Source of the DNA: Epilithonimonas hungarica
GTDB lineage: Bacteria; Bacteroidota; Bacteroidia; Flavobacteriales; Weeksellaceae
Assembly: GCF_900102265.1 (NCBI RefSeq)
Contig: NZ_FNBH01000002.1
Coordinates: 186,001 to 250,000 of the forward strand
DNA length: 64,000 bases
Direction of reading: 5' to 3'
Shown: in pieces, positions 19,301 through 26,692 of the stretch
Numbering within the stretch: the first letter of the stretch is position 1
How the letters are laid out: every line of letters begins with the position of its first letter
Made by a program: the position numbers and the translations under genes
Notes under the pieces: model-generated
What the model was told of the DNA's origin: nothing
Databases searched by the model: none
Seen by the model: the letters and a program-made list of their open reading frames with translations, nothing else

Positions 19301-19477
19301 TTTTAGGATCACATCGGCATTAGCACCTTGATAACTTGCGCTTACAACTACCGTTGGCGGGGCAATATCCGGATATTGTGAAATCGGTAAAGTCACGATT
19401 CCCAAGACACCGAGAATCACGATGATAATGGAAATTACAGTGGACAATACCGGACGTTCTATAAATTTTTTAAACAT
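16331..19477 (-). CDS. HAE1-family RND multidrug efflux pump (AcrB/MexB-like)
   Basis: This 1048-residue inner-membrane antiporter exports hydrophobic compounds using protons. It has the usual twelve membrane helices: one at the N-terminus (STVISIIIVILGVLGIVTLP), a group of five after about residue 335, and the second half repeated after a large periplasmic loop. The proton-relay Asp pair is present in VGIVVDDAIVVVEA (about residues 400-410). The length equals that of AcrB (about 1049). Specificity cannot be predicted. It lies between its adaptor (99 bases upstream) and its outer-membrane channel. Confidence 0.97.
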   Translation of the reverse strand: MFKKFIERPVLSTVISIIIVILGVLGIVTLPISQYPDIAPPTVVVSASYQGANADVILKSVIVPLEEQINGVEGMTYMTSTATNDGSGSVTIYFKQGVDPDIAAVNVQNRVSRATPLLPAEVTRAGVTTTKRQSSNVLIFSLYSENPNYDMTFLQNYTNINIVPQIKRVTGVGDVTVFGTKDYSIRIWLDPNKMASYGLVPSDINTVLAEQNIEAAPGSLGDESNESFRYTLKYKGRLTEIPEFDNIILKATENGQTLKLKDVARVELGAQDYTGTSVTDGHPSIGMAVAQTAGSNAQDVINQSIAVLDKAQESFPKGVKYVALVNANDFLDASIEKVIHTLFEAFILVFIVVFLFLQDWRSTMIPAISVPVAIVGTFFFLSIFGFTINLLTLFALILAVGIVVDDAIVVVEAVHSKLEQGEKSPLRASINAMDEISGAIISITLVMAAVFIPVSFISGSAGVFYKQFGLTLAISIILSAVNALTLSPALCAIFLKPHSHEEKNKNFLQRFFTNFNIIFDAMVKRYSRGILFLLRKKWMAFAGLALFAGIFVWLMNTTPKSFVPSEDMGGIFMDISLPIGSNENRTREVLAKVEKIVEKQPEVLHIFKVSGRGMISGSGSNNGMLIVKLKDWKDRTKKGEDLQSFVAKMYKLTADIKDAKMTFFGRPTLQGFGNAAGFEMQIQDQKGGSIADLTKVTNDFIDKMNQQPDIQRTFTSFNPNYPQYMIDIDIPAAKAAGFSVSDILGTMQGYYGGVYSSNVNLFGKQYRVIYQAPFENRENLESFNMIQIRNSNGEMAPLNRFITAKRVYGPQAIGRFNLFTAISLNGTPNPGFSSGDAINTVERVAKETLPQGYGYEFSGLTREEVTAGGQTVYIFILCCVFVYFLLAAQYESYILPFAVMLSLPVGLAGVMMFSAWIGGSNNIYTQISLIMLIGLLAKNAILIVEFALDARKKGYTIAHSAISGAKQRLRPILMTSFAFIFGLIPLAISTGAGAVGNQSIGIGAIGGMLFGTIFGVFFIPILFAVFMYLQEKVSGKKDLEKYEGELSE

Positions 19478-19576
19478 ATTTTTTAGAATAAAGGAAAAAA
19501 GATGAATGATAAAAGACTTTCAAAATCGAAAGCTTTCAGATTCTCACTTTTGACATTAATAAAATAATTTAGAAGA

Positions 19577-20725
19577 CTATTTTCTATCAATGACGTTTTG
19601 CAAAGTCGTTTCTTCTGGAACCACTTGCGCATCGTCTTTTAAAAGTCCGATGCCTTCTACAACAACTTTGTCGCCTTGTTTAAGGCCGGAAGTCACGGCA
19701 TAAGTCAATCCGTCCGGAAGACTCTCTACTTTGATTTCTGTAGATTTCACTTTGTTATCTGTTCCAATCAGATAAACCAAAACTTTACCCTGCATTTCGT
19801 AAGTTGCGGCCTGAGGAATAATGATAACATCTTCTAAACTATTAGGCATCTGAACTGTTGCACTGTAACCACTTCTCAAAAGGCCTTTGCTGTTTGGAAA
19901 AGTTGCTCTCATAGAAAACGAACCAGTGTTTGGGTCAACCAATCCACTGATAGATTCGATTTTTCCTTTTTCATCGTATTTGCTTCCGTCAGAAAGAACC
20001 AAATCTACCAAAGGAGAATTCTTAATTTTTTCCTGAATCGTAGCACCAGTTGCGTGTTTGAAAAACTCCAGTTGTTGTTTCTCATTAATAGAAAAATAAG
20101 CGAATATCTTTGAAACATTGGAAACGGTCGTCAAAGGTTGTGCTGTACTTGCACTAATATAGCTTCCGGCTTTGTAAGGCAGTGTTCCAACAACGCCGCT
20201 GACAGGGCTGAACAATTTTGTATAACCCTGATTAACCTGAGCGTTGGTCAATTGAGCTTGAGTCTCTGCCAAAGCAGCTTTTGCAGACAGAAGTGCCAAT
20301 TCTGCAGATTGTAATTCGTAAGCAGAAATGATTTTTTTATCAACCAAAGGTTTGGTTTTTGTCACTTGCATCTGGGCTGTTGCAACCTGCGCTCTTGCAC
20401 TGTTAACCGTTGCCTGAGCAGCTAATACAGACTGCTCATATTGTGGATTTCTGATAAGGAACAATAGCTGACCTTTCTTAACCTGGCTGCCTTCATCTAC
20501 ATAAATTCTTTCCACGAAACCGTCAATTTTTGGACGGATTTCTACATTTTCTACCCCTTCCAATCTTGCCGGATATTGGGTAAGATTCTCAGCCGGGCCA
20601 CTTTTCGCAACGATATATTGATATGGTTGTGGCGGCAACTCTTTTTTGTCATCTTTATTTTCAGACTTTGAACAAGATGTCAAAAGACCTAAAACAACAA
20701 AAAAGCTAAGCGCAATATTCCTCAT
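19577..20725 (-). CDS. RND efflux periplasmic adaptor (membrane fusion protein, AcrA-like)
   Basis: The 382-residue lipoprotein bridges the RND pump and the outer-membrane channel. A lipobox is at LLTSCS (Cys about residue 18). The lipoyl half-motifs flank an alpha-hairpin: RPKIDGFVERIYVDEGSQVKKGQ (about 62-84) and GYTKLFSPVSGVVGTLPYKAG. The hairpin is Ala/Gln-rich (AQATVNSARAQVATAQMQV), and the beta-barrel and membrane-proximal domains follow. It is first in the operon, so the upstream palindromes at 20751-20767 and 20900-20915 are candidates for its control. Confidence 0.96.
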   Translation of the reverse strand: MRNIALSFFVVLGLLTSCSKSENKDDKKELPPQPYQYIVAKSGPAENLTQYPARLEGVENVEIRPKIDGFVERIYVDEGSQVKKGQLLFLIRNPQYEQSVLAAQATVNSARAQVATAQMQVTKTKPLVDKKIISAYELQSAELALLSAKAALAETQAQLTNAQVNQGYTKLFSPVSGVVGTLPYKAGSYISASTAQPLTTVSNVSKIFAYFSINEKQQLEFFKHATGATIQEKIKNSPLVDLVLSDGSKYDEKGKIESISGLVDPNTGSFSMRATFPNSKGLLRSGYSATVQMPNSLEDVIIIPQAATYEMQGKVLVYLIGTDNKVKSTEIKVESLPDGLTYAVTSGLKQGDKVVVEGIGLLKDDAQVVPEETTLQNVIDRK

Positions 20726-20750
20726 AAATACTTATTTTTTAGATATATTT

Positions 20751-20767
20751 TCAAACAAACGTTCAAA
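20751..20767 (-). promoter_or_regulatory. Operator-like palindrome 1 before the efflux operon
   Basis: On the minus strand it reads TTTGAACGTTTGTTTGA. It lies 26 bases before the adaptor start codon and shares the core AACnTTTGTTTGA with site 2 at 20900-20915. The form is like operators of TetR-family efflux repressors, but no tetR gene is adjacent. Confidence 0.55.
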
Positions 20768-20899
20768 TTTATTGATTAAATACAAATTACACGTTATGTA
20801 ATTAATAATAAAATCTATCAAATATAATCAAGAAAAACTATTATTATTGATATCCAATAAGTTAAAAAATAATTTTAAAGAATATTTAACATAATTATA

Positions 20900-20915
20900 T
20901 CAAACAAATGTTTGA
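20900..20915 (-). promoter_or_regulatory. Operator-like palindrome 2 before the efflux operon
   Basis: TCAAACA-AA-TGTTTGA is a perfect 7-bp inverted repeat with a 2-base centre. On the minus strand it reads TCAAACATTTGTTTGA and matches site 1 over 13 positions with one variable base. It lies about 175 bases upstream of the adaptor gene. Confidence 0.55.
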
Positions 20916-21287
20916 ATAAGAAATTAATAATTGATCATGAGTCGAATTTTCGACAGCTTTTTTAAATTAATTTTAATTAGTAGATTTAATGACGCAGAAG
21001 TAATTTCTCTCTATTAAAAAACAGTTACCAGAATTACAGAATAACTTACCAATTTTACATTTAAAAACGGACTTCAGAATTTTATCAAATAGGTAGAATT
21101 GTGAAAATGTAATATTTTTTAAAATAAAACTATCATTAATGAAAATAAACTCATGGAATCAATTAGAATTATTTCTGTACATTAATTTATATTTCTCAAA
21201 TATGCAGTCCAGTAAATCAGCTTATAAAACAATCTGATTTCAAGATATTACATCAAAAAACAATGATGGATAAATCTGTTGAGAATA
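20916..21287. other. Intergenic region upstream of efflux operon without a recognisable gene
   Basis: The rest of the gap between the efflux operon and the next gene is AT-rich. It contains a small palindrome (GTCGAATTTTCGAC, 20941-20954) and only a 26-codon plus-strand frame starting at 20937, which I do not consider a gene. The methyltransferase gene ends at 21288 on the minus strand, so about 370 bases here appear to be untranslated spacer. Confidence 0.5.
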
Positions 21288-22055
21288 TTAGTTTTTCCTC
21301 ACAACAGGAAGAATCTCATTTTTATTAAGACCAAATCTTTTGATATCAGCCTCAGAGAATTTTTGAGAATAAAAATTGATATCAGCATCAAAACCAACAC
21401 TTTTTAAACGGTCAAAATAATCCATTCCGTACCAGCGAACGTGGTCGTACTGTCCAAAATGTTTTTGACGTTGTTTCGGGTCTGTGATTGTGAAATCTTC
21501 GTAAGTTTTTTCCAGAGAATTTTTCATAGGAACTTGTAGAATCCCCCAACCTCCGGATTTCATCACGCGGTAAAGTTCGGACATTGCTTTTCTGTCATCC
21601 ACAATATGCTCCAAAACATGATTGCAGATAATAACATCAAAACTATTATCTTCAAAAGGCAAATCAAGAATATCGGCTTTCACATCCACAATCGGCGAAA
21701 ACAGATCGGCAGAAGTGTAATCCAGGTTCTTCATCTTTTTGAATTTTCTTAGAAATTCCTGCTCCGGAGCGATATGAAGAACTTTTGATTGATCAGTAAA
21801 AAAATTGGTTTCATTTTGAAGGTAAAGCCAGATTTGACGGTGTCTTTCTAATGATAAAGTTCCAGGAGACAACGCATTTGCCCGTTGCTTTCCGTAACCA
21901 TAAGGCAGGAATTTACGGTAAGATTTTCCGTCAATCGGATCGGTGAAATTATTTCCTTTGAAAAAAAGAACAATCAGCGGACGCAGAAAAATGCTTAGGT
22001 TGATAAGCATTGGTCTCGGGATTTTATTGAGCAAAAATTTGGTTAATTTTTTCAT
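21288..22055 (-). CDS. Class I SAM-dependent methyltransferase (Methyltransf_11 type)
   Basis: The 255-residue protein has an N-terminal hydrophobic and basic segment (about 1-35) that could lie on the membrane. A methyltransferase core follows, with motif I as VLHIAPEQEF, a variant of the usual DxGxGxG, then ADILDLPFEDNSFDVIICNH (about 129-148) and VLEHI. The degenerate motif I (HIAPE in place of the Gly-rich loop) is seen in related enzymes that I recall from Bacteroidota. The substrate is unknown. The start lies 3 bases after the map stop codon, so the two genes are co-transcribed. Confidence 0.83.
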   Translation of the reverse strand: MKKLTKFLLNKIPRPMLINLSIFLRPLIVLFFKGNNFTDPIDGKSYRKFLPYGYGKQRANALSPGTLSLERHRQIWLYLQNETNFFTDQSKVLHIAPEQEFLRKFKKMKNLDYTSADLFSPIVDVKADILDLPFEDNSFDVIICNHVLEHIVDDRKAMSELYRVMKSGGWGILQVPMKNSLEKTYEDFTITDPKQRQKHFGQYDHVRWYGMDYFDRLKSVGFDADINFYSQKFSEADIKRFGLNKNEILPVVRKN

Positions 22056-22058
22056 TGA

Positions 22059-22868
22059 CTAAAAATCAACCTGGAAAGCTTTCTCTTCGTCAGATTTAAT
22101 TCCTAAAGCTTCATAAATATAATCGTATGTTGAAAGTAAAACCGGCTTACCATTATAAACACAAACATCGTGCTCAAAGTGTGCAGACGGTTGATTATCA
22201 AGTGTCGTAACAGTCCATCCATCATTATGGAATTTCACTTTCTCGGTCCCAAGGTTTATCATTGGTTCGATAGCCAAACAAATTCCGTCTTTCAGAACTT
22301 TTCCGCTTCCAGGTTTCCCGTAGTTCGGAACTTGAGGGTCTTCGTGCATTTGTCTTCCAACACCGTGTCCAACTAACTCACGGACAACGCCATAACCTTC
22401 TTTCTCACAGTGTTTCTGGATTGCGTTGGAAATATCCCCAACACGCTTTCCCCTCACACACTGCTCAATGCCTTTATACAAAGATTCTTTTGTAACTCTC
22501 AATAGTTTTTTGACCTCATCAGAAACTTCCCCTACTTCAAAAGTATAAGCATGGTCGCCAACAAATCCGTTCCAGAAAACGCCACAATCCACAGAAAGAA
22601 TAGTCCCTTCTTTAATAGGTTCAGCATTCGGGATTCCGTGAACGACCTGGTCATTCGGAGAGATACAAAGTGATGCAGGAAAACCTCCATAACCAAGAAA
22701 TGCTGGTTCTGCACCATGGTCTTTTATAAAATCGTAAGCCAATTTGTCAAGATAAAGTGTCGTAACACCCGGTTTGATTTCTTTTGCCAACATCCCCAAA
22801 GTCTGGGAAACCAATCTTGCGCTTTGCTTCATCAACCGAAGCTCCTCTATTGTTTTGAGTTGAATCAT
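22059..22868 (-). CDS. map: Type I methionine aminopeptidase
   Basis: MetAP removes the initiator methionine from nascent proteins. The 269-residue protein has the pita-bread fold with all five metal ligands visible: Asp in SVDCG and GDHAYT, His in VGHGVG, Glu in AIEPM and Glu in AHFEHDV. The substrate-binding His is in QVVHGIP. The length is normal for the bacterial type Ia enzyme. It follows the HAD-like gene with a hairpin-forming spacer and is tightly linked to the methyltransferase gene downstream. Confidence 0.97.
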   Translation of the reverse strand: MIQLKTIEELRLMKQSARLVSQTLGMLAKEIKPGVTTLYLDKLAYDFIKDHGAEPAFLGYGGFPASLCISPNDQVVHGIPNAEPIKEGTILSVDCGVFWNGFVGDHAYTFEVGEVSDEVKKLLRVTKESLYKGIEQCVRGKRVGDISNAIQKHCEKEGYGVVRELVGHGVGRQMHEDPQVPNYGKPGSGKVLKDGICLAIEPMINLGTEKVKFHNDGWTVTTLDNQPSAHFEHDVCVYNGKPVLLSTYDYIYEALGIKSDEEKAFQVDF

Positions 22869-22883
22869 TATTTTATTTAGATG

Positions 22884-22959
22884 TTAGAAGTTAGATGTCA
22901 GAAGTTAGACGAACACACGAGCACTCTAGAAAATCTAATTTCTAATATCCAACTTCTAA
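22884..22959. repeat. Imperfect 26-bp inverted repeat between HAD-like gene and map
   Basis: TTAGAAGTTAGATGTCAGAA... (22884-22909) is inverted at 22934-22959 with four transition differences. The repeated unit AGAAGTTAGA also occurs directly within each arm. Similar short words (AGATGTTAGATATTAGA) occur at about 58358-58376. Confidence 0.65.
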
Positions 22960-22970
22960 TTTCTATTCTG

Positions 22971-23405
22971 TTACCAGAATAATCCTCTTTTCTTTTCTTT
23001 TTTCATTTTGGAGTAGGCATGAACCTCACCTCCAGCTACTTGGAACTCGATTCTTTCATTGATAATCTGATAGATCTCTCCCCAACCTGGGAACCCACCA
23101 AGGTTCCTGTCATCGATAAAAAGGTCTGCATCAATTTTTCTTGACTGCGTTTCAGAATCGAAGATCTCTCCTTCAAAGCTTGAGTTAACGGCGTAAAATT
23201 CTAGTCCATTTTTTCTGCAAAATTCTACAGCATCTTCCAAAGATTTGCCGTGACGGTAAGTCCAAAGAATCAAACGATAACCCTCTCCTTGTAGTTTTTT
23301 CAAAGTATCGAAAGCAAAAACTTTTGCCTTTCCAATTCCTGGATATGCATCATCTACGATAGTTCCGTCGAAATCAATTGCTAATTTTTTATTACTTTTT
23401 ATCAT
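22971..23405 (-). CDS. HAD-superfamily hydrolase-like protein
   Basis: The 144-residue protein starts with HAD motif I, KLAIDFDGTIVDD, where the first Asp is the expected nucleophile. Motif II is the Thr in LILWTYRHG, and DLFIDDRNLGG carries the motif IV-like acidic pair. A cap domain is absent, so it is a minimal HAD of the kind often annotated as a hypothetical hydrolase. The substrate is unknown. It is followed by map on the same strand after 102 bases. Confidence 0.8.
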   Translation of the reverse strand: MIKSNKKLAIDFDGTIVDDAYPGIGKAKVFAFDTLKKLQGEGYRLILWTYRHGKSLEDAVEFCRKNGLEFYAVNSSFEGEIFDSETQSRKIDADLFIDDRNLGGFPGWGEIYQIINERIEFQVAGGEVHAYSKMKKEKKRGLFW

Positions 23406-23550
23406 CTGGTTTTGGCTAAATAGTTACTAAAAATTGGTTGCAAATATACGAAATATTAGAATGAGATAACATCCATTGAAATTCATTTTCTGCCCAACAA
23501 TTTAATAAGCCATTTTTAAAATTATTCAAAGTTAAATTAATTCAATACAA

Positions 23551-23591
23551 AAATCCTATTCAGCAGATTTTTAATCATTTGAATAGGATTT
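23551..23591 (-). terminator. Terminator after T9SS cargo gene
   Basis: A 12-bp perfect stem (AAATCCTATTCA, 23551-23562, paired with 23580-23591) has a 17-base loop. It lies 27 bases after the stop codon of the minus-strand T9SS gene. Confidence 0.7.
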
Positions 23592-23618
23592 AGTTAAACT
23601 TAAAAAATGAAGATATTT

Positions 23619-24986
23619 TTACTTTTTAATAACTTTTATTGTTTGTGTCTGCCCATTTTTCAAAGTGATCTTTCCAATATAATTTCCGATGCTCAAATCA
23701 GAAACATTCACCTTGTTGTTTTTTATTTCAGAATCTTTCACCAATTGCCCTGCGGAATTATAGATTGAAATTCTGCTGGCTTCATTTTTAGAGACGATCG
23801 TCAATTCATCTTTTACAGGATTTGGATAGAAACCGAAGTTATTTTTATCAACATCATTCACAGCTAAAGAAGACCTTGAGAACCCAATTGCATTAAAAAC
23901 GAAATTATACCCTTCATTAGACTCCCAGGTTTCTCCATCGTCATAAGATGTAAAGGAATCACTGCCAATCCCTGAATGAGATGTTGCTTCCCAACGCAGA
24001 TAATCTGTGAACGGAACCTGAGTTGCTTTCACCTCAACAAAATATTTACCGGCAGACAGCTCAACAGCCTGAGGAAGTTCAAAATCCAAATCTACCGCAA
24101 CAACATCCAACGGATAACCCGGAACCGCCCAATATCCAAAATAATTCTCTGTTTTTGGACCGATGTTCTCAAAGGAATAAAGAATCTCTCCTGGTACATC
24201 ATCTACAGAACTTCTGATATTGATTGTTGCATTCCTGATATTACCTAATTGCAGCGTTGAGATTTTAAAGTTTGTGAGCGTGAATTTAGTATTATCCGGA
24301 ACAATGATATCATCTGCCAACGACCTTCCCGGCATACTGCCACCTGTCTCGTGATTGTTCCCTATATTTCCTTGACTGGTCGGTGTTCCGTAATCAGGCT
24401 GAGTTTCTCCGGTTGAAGAACAAATTCCCGAAACTTGAAAAACGTGGTCATAGTAAGAAAAGCCTCCAAACCAATCTTCAGAACCAAATTTTGAAAAATC
24501 GAATCTACCTAACTTGGTTGTTGCTTCTTTGGTAATTTCCCAGCTTGCAGCGGTTTCATCTCCCGGATTTCCTTGCACGGATAAATAGTATTTTCCTTTT
24601 GGCAAATCAAATGTTGAAGGTAAGTTCACATCGATCTCATAAGCTGAAATATTTTCAAGCGTATATTTTAAGGTCTGAGAGGCAGGAACTATATTTTCAA
24701 AAGACTTGATCAAACTTCCGGGTTTTCCAGCATTGTCCGCGTAGAAATAAATATTAACATAACTAAGGTCAGCCGTTCCTTTCAGCGCATTGAATTTCAC
24801 ATTGTTCACAGTCAGGATCTTTCCAAATTCCACGTCAAAATCCGAAGCCGATGTATATTCGTAGGTTCCGCCTGTCGAGATATTTTCTCCATTTGCAATG
24901 CCATCTGATGCAACGCCATAATTGCAGTTTTGAGAAAAAGACATCACTCCGGACATCATCATCAAAAAAATCAAATTTTTCTTCAT
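23619..24986 (-). CDS. T9SS type A sorting domain-containing secreted protein
   Basis: The protein is about 455 residues from the ATG at 24986. An ATG three codons upstream would only add MFF before the signal peptide. After a Sec signal (LMMMSGVMSFSQ) come two repeats of a beta-rich module, each with a strand like FDLPKGKYYLSVQGNPGDE or VELSAGKYFVEVKATQ and a Trp-containing WEITKEA/WEATSHS end. The C-terminal about 75 residues form a type A T9SS sorting domain (FGFYPNPVKDELTI, then GNYIGKITLKNGQ and KVIKK). It is therefore predicted to be exported through the type IX system and attached to or released from the surface. No catalytic motif is seen. Confidence 0.9.
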   Translation of the reverse strand: MKKNLIFLMMMSGVMSFSQNCNYGVASDGIANGENISTGGTYEYTSASDFDVEFGKILTVNNVKFNALKGTADLSYVNIYFYADNAGKPGSLIKSFENIVPASQTLKYTLENISAYEIDVNLPSTFDLPKGKYYLSVQGNPGDETAASWEITKEATTKLGRFDFSKFGSEDWFGGFSYYDHVFQVSGICSSTGETQPDYGTPTSQGNIGNNHETGGSMPGRSLADDIIVPDNTKFTLTNFKISTLQLGNIRNATINIRSSVDDVPGEILYSFENIGPKTENYFGYWAVPGYPLDVVAVDLDFELPQAVELSAGKYFVEVKATQVPFTDYLRWEATSHSGIGSDSFTSYDDGETWESNEGYNFVFNAIGFSRSSLAVNDVDKNNFGFYPNPVKDELTIVSKNEASRISIYNSAGQLVKDSEIKNNKVNVSDLSIGNYIGKITLKNGQTQTIKVIKK

Positions 24987-25132
24987 AAAAAACATATTAT
25001 AATTATGGGATGCTAAACTATGTTACAATATCGGTAAATCCAACTATAATACTTTTGAAATCCTTGATTTTGAAACAACAAACAACAACTCAAAGCATTA
25101 TAAATCAACATTTTGAATACAAAATCTAGATA

Positions 25133-26605
25133 TTATGAAGATTGATTTTTAGAAGCTTCCCGAATGAAAACAGAAGGTGAAATTCCTGTAATATTTCGGA
25201 AAACGGTCGCAAAAGAACTGTGTGAAGCGAATCCGCATTCCTCTGCCAGATAACTTATTTTATAATTCTGATATTCCTTATGGTTATAAATTTTCTGACA
25301 GATGTAAGCGATTCTCATCTCATTAATATAAGTATTGAAATTCTTGCCTTTGTATTTATTAATAACCTCTGAAAGATAGCTTGTATTGGTTTTGAGTTGG
25401 AGTGCAAGACTTGCAATCGTCAACTTTGAATTGGTAAATTTTTCTGACTCTTCAAATTTTTGAAGCTTTTCCAATATGTCTTGTTCTACAGAATTAGGAA
25501 TCTGCACAGGTGAATCTTTTTGAACTTCTACTGCAGGTTCCAATTTGTTTTCAGCTGAAATGATTTTATCAGATTCGAGTTTAGTAATAATATTCTCGAA
25601 AACCTTTCTTTCCTTTTTCCTTCGGTAAAGCAAAAAGATGATGGCGCAAGCCAAAACAAAAACAAAAGCAGTTGAAATAATCACAATATTTTTCTTGGAA
25701 CTGTCGGCATCAGAAATCGCATCTTTGTAATCTTTTTGTTCTGCATTGATAGCGGACGAAATGGCCTTCATCTCGCTTTCTCTGATGCTTCTGTTGAGTT
25801 TTATAAATTCCTCATTGTAAAGAGAATATTGATATTGGTCATTCAAAGCTTTGTAATCCTGCGAAAGATTGTAATAGACATCCGAAAGCAGGCGCGTATC
25901 CAGATCATTTTTGTGCTTCAGGACGATTTTCAAAGTATCAATCGCTCTTTGATATTCTTTTCTGCCGGCATAAACCTGAGACAAAGCATTGTAAATGAAA
26001 TAATTAATTTCCTTATTGTAATTGCTCTTGATAGCCAAAGCTTTGTTCAGATAGATCTCCGCCGAATCATTTTTGATATAATAATAGGAATTCCCGATAT
26101 TGTAAAGCGAGCGTCTGTGATGATAAATCGATTGTTCATCAGGATTTTTGACCAATTCAATCTCGCGGAGAGATCTCTTGTAATAGTCACTGGCTTTTTG
26201 ATAATTCTCTTCATCAAAATCAATGTTTCCTATTTCCAGATAAGACAAGGTTTTCAGCAGTTTTTTCTTGTCACCTTCCGGTAGCCTGTTGATTTGTTTG
26301 ATTGCGTTATCAAGATAGAATTTAGCTTTATCATTAAGGTTCAACTGGACATATTGATGAGCGATTGAACCGTTCATTCTTGCAATCAGCGCATAATCAT
26401 CGGTTTTCTCTGCATATTCTTTGGCCTTGAAAAGTAATTCTGTCGATTTTTTAAGGTCATTATTTTTAAAATAAGAAACCGCCAAAGAAGCCAGTTCTTC
26501 ACTTTTCTTTTTGTTATAATCATTATCATTGGACAAAGTATTCTGTCCAAAAACAAGACTAGCAGCCAAAAAACAACAGAAAAAAAATCTGCGAAACATA
26601 TCCAT
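25133..26605 (-). CDS. TPR-repeat membrane protein with C-terminal AraC-type DNA-binding domain
   Basis: The 490-residue protein has an N-terminal signal or signal anchor (MFRRFFFCCFLAASLVFGQ), then a series of tetratricopeptide repeats (about 35-285). A single transmembrane helix (about 298-320, IVIISTAFVFVLACAIIFLL) is followed by a cytoplasmic linker and an AraC-type double helix-turn-helix (about 385-485, LTIASLALQLKTNTSYLSEV and ISYLAEECGFASHSSFATVF). This layout suggests periplasmic sensing by TPRs and direct transcription control from the membrane, known in Bacteroidota. Targets are unknown; the neighbours are a T9SS cargo gene downstream and gpmI upstream. Start could be the ATG at 26599 instead. 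Confidence 0.9.
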   Translation of the reverse strand: MDMFRRFFFCCFLAASLVFGQNTLSNDNDYNKKKSEELASLAVSYFKNNDLKKSTELLFKAKEYAEKTDDYALIARMNGSIAHQYVQLNLNDKAKFYLDNAIKQINRLPEGDKKKLLKTLSYLEIGNIDFDEENYQKASDYYKRSLREIELVKNPDEQSIYHHRRSLYNIGNSYYYIKNDSAEIYLNKALAIKSNYNKEINYFIYNALSQVYAGRKEYQRAIDTLKIVLKHKNDLDTRLLSDVYYNLSQDYKALNDQYQYSLYNEEFIKLNRSIRESEMKAISSAINAEQKDYKDAISDADSSKKNIVIISTAFVFVLACAIIFLLYRRKKERKVFENIITKLESDKIISAENKLEPAVEVQKDSPVQIPNSVEQDILEKLQKFEESEKFTNSKLTIASLALQLKTNTSYLSEVINKYKGKNFNTYINEMRIAYICQKIYNHKEYQNYKISYLAEECGFASHSSFATVFRNITGISPSVFIREASKNQSS

Positions 26606-26643
26606 TTATGAATTAACGAATCTAATTTACACCAAATATTAAA

Positions 26644-26672
26644 AAAGTCGGTAAAAAACCGACTTTCCTATT
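26644..26672 (-). terminator. Terminator after gpmI
   Basis: AAAGTCGGT (26644-26652) pairs with ACCGACTTT (26658-26666) around a 5-base A loop. It lies just downstream of the minus-strand gpmI gene and upstream of the TPR/AraC gene. Confidence 0.75.
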
Positions 26673-26692
26673 TTAATTTTATGTTTGTACTT

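Noticed and set aside
20937-21017. A 26-codon frame just after operator-like site 2
   Set aside because: Too short, with no homologue known to me; probably chance in AT-rich DNA.
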